Of a stretch of 64,000 nucleotides of DNA, positions 58,921 to 64,000 are shown piece after piece. Below the pieces are notes generated by a model. It was not told the origin of the DNA and searched no databases. It was given only the letters and a program-made list of their open reading frames with translations. Location: the NCBI GenBank assembly GCA_035048815.1, contig JAUCBN010000020.1, forward strand, positions 6,703,501-6,767,500. Direction: 5' to 3'. The position numbers and the translations under genes are program-made. The DNA comes from Abelmoschus esculentus (lineage: Eukaryota; Streptophyta; Magnoliopsida; Malvales; Malvaceae). Each line of letters starts with the position of its first letter. Within the stretch, counting starts at the first letter, position 1.

Positions 58921-60860
58921 CTTGAGATTAAGTTGTATAATTAGTCTCAAAATAACATAATTAACTATTTGAACCCATAAAATTTGATTTAATATCATTT
59001 TTGATCGTTTTGTAGGTTTTATAGCGTGCATGTCTAAATTGGCTTTATAGTGAACTCGTTCGAATTTTAACCGAGTAAAAAGCTCAAAATTTGAGATTAA
59101 GTTGTATAATTTGATTCAAAATACCGTGATTAACTATTTGAACCCATAAAATTTGATTTAATATCATTTTCGATCTTTTTGTAGGGTTCAGAGCGTGCAT
59201 GTCTAAATTGTCTTTAGAGTGAACCAGTTCAAATTTTAACAGAGTAAGAAGCTCAAAATTTGAGATTAAGTTGTATAATTTGGTTTAAAATACCGTGATT
59301 AACTATTTGAAACCATAAAACTTGATTTAATATCATTTTCGATCATTTTTTAAGGTTTAGAGTGTGAATGTCTATATTGGCTTTATAATGAACTCGTTTG
59401 AATTTTAACCGCGTAAAAAGCTCAAAAAAGTTGTATAATTAGTTTCAAAATACCATAATTAACTATTTGAACCCATAAAATTTGATTTAATGTTATTTTC
59501 GATCGTTTTGTAGGTTTTATAGCGTGCATGTCTAAATTGGCTTTATAGTGAACAAGTTCGAATTTTAACCGAGTAAAAAGCCCAAAATTTGAGATTATGT
59601 TATATAATTAGTTTCAAAATACTATAATTAACTATTTGAACTCGTAAAATTTGATTTAATATCATTTTTGATCATTTTCTAGTTTTATAGCGTGCATATC
59701 TAAATTGACTTTATAGTTAACCCGTGCAAATTTTAACCGAGTAAAAAGCTCAAAAATTTGAGAATAAGTTGTATAATTTGGTTCAAATACCATAATTAAG
59801 TATTTAAACCCATAAAATTTGATTTAATGTCATTTTTGATTGTTTTGTAGGTTTTATAGCGTGCATGTCTAAATTGGCTTTATAGTGAACTCGTTCGAAT
59901 TTTAACCGAGTAAAAAGCTAAAAATTTGAGATTAAGTTGTATAATTTGGTTCAAAATACCATGATTAACTATTTGAACCCATAAAATTTAATTTAATATA
60001 ATTTTTGATCGTTTTGTAGGGTTCAGAGCGTGCATGTCTAAATTGTCTTTCTAGTGAAACCGTTCGAACTTTAACAGAGTAAGAAGCTCAAAATTTGAGA
60101 TTAAGTTGTATAATTTTGTTCAAAATACCGTGATTAACTATTTGAAACCATAAAACTTGATTTAATATCATTTTCGATCATTTTATAAGGTTTAGAGCGT
60201 GCATGTCTATATTGGCTTTATAATGAACTCGTTTGAATTTTAACCGCGTAAAAAGATAAAAAATTGAGATTAAGTTGTATAATTAGTTTCAAAATAGCAT
60301 AATTAACTATTTGAACCCATAAAATTTGATTTAATGTCATTTTTGATAATTTTGTAGGTTTTATAGCGTGCATGTCTAAATTGGCTTTATAGTGAACAAG
60401 TTCGAATTTTAACCGAGTAAAAACCTCAAAATTTGAGATTATGTTGTATAATTAGTTTCAAAGTACCATAATTAACTATTTGAACCCATAAAATTTAATT
60501 TAATATCATTTTCGATCGTTTTGTAGGGTTCAGAGCGTGCATGTCTAAATTGTCTTTATAGTGAACCCGTTCGAATTTTAAGATAGTAAAAAACTCAAAA
60601 TTTGAGATTAAGTAGTATAATTTGGTGCAAAATACCATAATTAACCATTTGAACCAATAAAATTTGATTTAATATCATTTTCGATCATTTTGTAGGATTC
60701 AAAGCGTGCATGTCCAAATTGGCTTTATAGTGAACCAATTCAAATTTTAACCGCGTAAAAAGCTCAAAAATTGAGATTAAGTTTTATAATTAGTTTCAAA
60801 ATACCATAATTAACTATTTGAACCCATAAAATTTGATTTAATGCCATTTTCGATCGTTTT
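58921..60860 (+). repeat. 169-bp satellite array, right block (about 11.5 monomers)
   Basis: Same satellite and orientation. Several adjacent monomers alternate between types ending GTGAACAAGTTCG and GTAAGAAGCTC, suggesting local segmental duplication (59000-59600 resembles 59830-60430). Bounded by truncated LTRs on both sides. Confidence 0.96.
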
Positions 60861-61881
60861 ACAGGGATTGGTATACTCAATATGTCTTCTTCGTCTTCTT
60901 GTGCTGTAGAAAGAAATAAAACACAAGTAATTTGGGTGTTGATGGAACTAAAATAAAACAACTAAGTAAAATAAAGAGATTTGATAAGTAGAGAGAGAGG
61001 TCAGGATCCAGTTGCGTTGTATTGTGGATTTGATTGTCTTGTCTCTGCCCAATGCAATCGTATATCACTGCCTCGGTAGCACAGCAGATTACTGCCTTGG
61101 CAGCGACGATTGAAACATCGTACTTACCCCTTTCGTGAATCTAACTCTCTCGAGTCTAGATAAATGGATTACTCACAAACTTCTCTCCCAAGCTTGAATG
61201 TAAGAACAAGGAATAACAAAGGATAAGCAAACCTTGATAGTTTTATTGCATTGAAACAAAGACAAAGTACAATCTCCTCTCACAAATACTAACAACCTTC
61301 ACCTAAACCCTAAGAAAGCTTAGAACATAGTTGAGAGAAAGAAGACAAAGAATCTATGAATCGGCTCTCTCTCTAGGTATTCCTTCTCTACTACATTGGA
61401 CGGCTAGGTCTTTATATAGGCTTGACCTAGGGCAAACCTTTCCTAAGTAGAATACAACTTGGAGTAGGGAACAAGTCATGTACATAATTAAAATATTTCC
61501 AAGTTTAATTCAACTAAGAGGCTTTCCCGCGTGGCCTTGTCTTGGGCTTTTCCTCATGCTAGCCAGCTCCAATCCATGTGCTTTGTGTCCAGACACGTCC
61601 CTTGGATTTTTCTCTTCCAATCGCCTACAGTCTTGCTTCCTGGTTCTCAGCTGCTGCCTCGGCATCAGGTCCTACCTCGGCCATGTTGCTACCGCGGCAC
61701 TGGTTCTCCTGCACAGATATAAAGATGCAATGAAACTTGCATTTTTCTGTAAATATTATCTTCATGAGCATAACTTCTAAATATATCACATTAAGTACAT
61801 GCATTGGCCTGAGTGGGTGTAAATTCGGTGATTAATGCCCAGAAAAGGTGTAAAAAGTGATAGTGAGTTGAGCACTTATCA
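60861..61881 (-). mobile_element. Element H 3' LTR, truncated and internally deleted
   Basis: Lacks the first 90 or so bp and a further roughly 260 bp at about 61109, where GCAGCGA joins CGATTGAAAC (shared CGA). It ends CACTTATCA at 61881. TATA near 61415 is retained. Confidence 0.88.
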
Positions 61882-62809
61882 CACCCCCAAACTCGAACTA
61901 TTGTTTGTCCTCAAGTAATGCGAACCATCAATTTGCCGAACTCTACTCTCTCTTGGTCTTATGTTTCCATCTATTCTCCCCACCATAACTATGCCTATTC
62001 TTTAGACTTAACCTTTCGGTTACCCAAGGGTTTACCTAGAAACAAACTATAAGAATTGTGAGTGTGTGCGTTTTTGTAGACAAGTTTGATTAAAGGCTTT
62101 CTTAGATAAACTCTAAGTTCAAGACAAGTAGAATTTGGTTAAGTGTTATCTTCTTTTCTAAACCACCAATTCTTGAGCTAATTTCGGGCACCTCAAGGAT
62201 TGTGTTTTTCCCTTCACTAATTCCTTCTTTCTTGTAAATATTCCTTAAAACATACTAGAGCCAATTTCGGGCACCCCTAGCATGAAGAAGAGTACTTCCT
62301 AAAGCCGGTGATAGGCACCTCTAGTTACTTTCCCAAGAATCTAAGTCTTTATCACCTAAGTTTATTAAAAGAATTCCTATAATCCAACAAGTCCCAAAAG
62401 TGTTTGAGAAATTCATCTTATAGTAAACTTCTAAGTTTTCGTCCTTAAGTATCCTAAGGTTAAACCTTCTTAACATGACCTAATCATGGTAAGGAGAAAG
62501 ATTTCTATAGCCTTAAATAATAAACTAAGGCAATACTGATGATAGGCAGTGCAAAAGTATAGGCAGTTAATCAAGTAAGGCGGGGAGCATAAAAAATTTA
62601 AAAATTTCACTTAAGTACTCCCTTTTCTTGGCATGGCCTTGGCAGTAGATTGCTGCCTCGGCAGTAAATCTGCACCCCCAAACTCAAACCAAACATTGTC
62701 CTCAATGCTTTATAATAGAAGAAAATAGCGGTCAACAAAAATATGAAAGGAATAAGCAGCATATAAAGACAACAAACAACAAATAATATTGAATTATATG
62801 AAAAAAATA
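61882..62809 (-). other. Element H 3' structured non-coding region
   Basis: Polypurine tract complement at 61882-61894, first TCCT-loop hairpin (61900-61919, two stem changes), and 26-nt hairpins at 62172-62197, 62255-62280 and 62299-62324. The second polypurine-like motif is near 62671-62684 and hairpin AAACATTG-TCCT-CAATGCTT at 62691-62710. Order and spacing equal those in C, D and E. Confidence 0.72.
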
Positions 62810-64000
62810 TTAAAGAGACTCCGAAGAGCTGCTTGTAACAATTTTTCTCCTTTGTCTTGTTGTCGATTGCTTTGTTCTTGGTGAGGGCGATGGTTGTGCT
62901 TTTTCTTGCCGGGGCGGTTGGAATCTTGCTGGTGGTGTCCGTTGCATCGGTGCCTCCACTTCTTCTCCTTCTTCCACGTCGACCATCTCCTCGGTGATCA
63001 TGATGTCCATTCCACCTTCCATTGCTGTGGCTGCCCCGGTATGGTGTGTACTCGGTCCGGTGACGGTTGAGCTTTGGTGCACATAGGCATCTATCTCAAC
63101 TGATAGATTGTCCATGATGATTGGGGATCCTGGTGGAGTGCTGAAGACTGCCCTCCTCTTTGATGGTCTTCTGCTGGCAGATGATGCCGCGGCAGAATCT
63201 GCTGCCCTAGATGGGCTGACAGCATGGTACTATGGTTGAGGGCCCACGTGGAAGAACAACCTTGGTCCTCCCGGAGCTGGTGTAGTCTTGGTGTAAGGGG
63301 CGGCTGTGACAAACATATTGCTGAGAAATTCTGGAAATTGCGCCCCTTGGTCTGGAAAAGCATGGAGCATCATTTGGGCTAATGTGCCGTGGAAGTCTCT
63401 TTGATACTCCATGTATCTCTGTTGCCTGAGGTCCATCGCTGTCATCCTTTGCAAAATCTCCTGGTATGGGTCTGCTGCGGCAGAGTTGTGGGCAGTGTCT
63501 GGCATGTCTATCGTGTACTGGGCCCCGACAGCAGTATCAGCAGTGAACTGCTGTGGCGTTGCTTGGACTGGTTCCGCCTGCATGATCTGCATTACTTTAT
63601 GGCAAAAGTCTCTGGTCCATCCTCGCCTTTGGGGAGTGTATTCGTCTGTATCTTCTATTCGCACACCTGCGACAACACACAAACTAGTGATCAAACATGG
63701 GAAATATAATGGTCCTCTATCCTTGTTACCGCATTCGTGAATTTCTCGTAAGATGATCTCTCCAACGTTGATGCTCCTCTTGTTGATGATCGATTGGATG
63801 AGCACCAATCGTGTTCGGTCCATCGTGCGGTTGTGGGATGTGGGAATAAGGCGTCTCTTGACGAAGGTGTTCCAAAGTTTGGCCTCGGGCTTTAGGCTTT
63901 GCCTTGCTACCGATCCTCTATGGGCACCGGTTTCCCATGGAGTATTCGTGTAATAAAGGTCGTCTTTGATCAACTCGTAATCCTCGGCAGTGATGTCCTC
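62810..64000 (-). pseudogene. Element H ORF2, C-terminal 400 codons, one amber codon
   Basis: A single frame from the window edge to the stop at 62810. It keeps the PF20167-like end (RRLIPTSHNRTMDRTRLVLI, GPLYFPCLITSLC), RRGWTRDFCHKVMQI, the DLRQQRYMEYQRDF helix and the tail KIVTSSSSESL. The only lesion visible is a TAG at 63230-63232, where C has CAG. The N-terminal quarter is outside the window, so overall integrity is unknown. Confidence 0.8.

Larger units (their letters stand above)
60861..64000 (-). mobile_element. Retroelement H: 3' part, cut by window edge
   Basis: LTR (3' LTR in sense), 3' region and most of ORF2, continuing beyond 64000. Its outer LTR end is fused to satellite at a shared ACAGGG, so the target duplication is lost. 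Confidence 0.88.

Overview
The window is repeat-packed plant nuclear heterochromatin, most likely (peri)centromeric and probably from a eudicot. I see no ordinary host gene. The evidence is about 98 copies of an AT-rich satellite of about 169 bp, interrupted by a CACTA DNA transposon and by stacked copies of one LTR-retrotransposon family. That family has a plant tRNA-Asp primer-binding site and an Athila-like gag-protease. Nearly everything else can be assigned to these layers.

Layout. 1-2839: 5' part of retroelement A (minus sense). 2840-3564: unassigned sequence with GGTATCGATACC-like palindromes. 3565-12714: satellite, split by a solo LTR (11133-12458, 5-bp target duplication GCGTG). 12715-24270: CACTA transposon with 43-bp-spaced subterminal inverted motifs and a decayed Transposase_24-type (PF03004) gene. 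That gene is itself split by retroelement B (16174-23042, target duplication CATTG). 24271-31203: satellite. 31204-58920: old retroelement G, whose interior is replaced by a head-to-tail chain of elements C, D and E joined through single shared LTRs. A solo LTR sits in E's gag (target duplication GACTT) and a 3.4-kb foreign LTR-like insert sits in E's right LTR. 58921-60860: satellite. 60861-64000: 3' part of element H.

The retroelement family is the most interesting content. Read on the minus strand its plan is: LTR (about 1.33 kb), tRNA-Asp PBS, ORF1 (gag with zinc knuckle plus DLG-type aspartic protease, about 845 aa), a spacer with a TATA box, ORF2 (510 aa, resembling the 'putative plant transposon protein' domain, PF20167 as I recall it), a structured 3' region of about 0.9 kb, the polypurine tract, then the LTR. 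No copy shows reverse transcriptase, RNase H or integrase, so the family looks non-autonomous and mobilised by an unseen partner. The 3' region carries three 26-nt hairpins with a compensatory stem change, two further hairpins with the same 4-nt loop, and two copies of the polypurine-tract motif. The LTRs carry regularly spaced TGCC-NN-GGCA palindromes. All ORF2 copies and most ORF1 copies are broken; only C keeps an open (internally deleted) ORF1.

All calls come from reading the sequence and the translations by eye. No database search or alignment was run; domain names rest on recalled family motifs.
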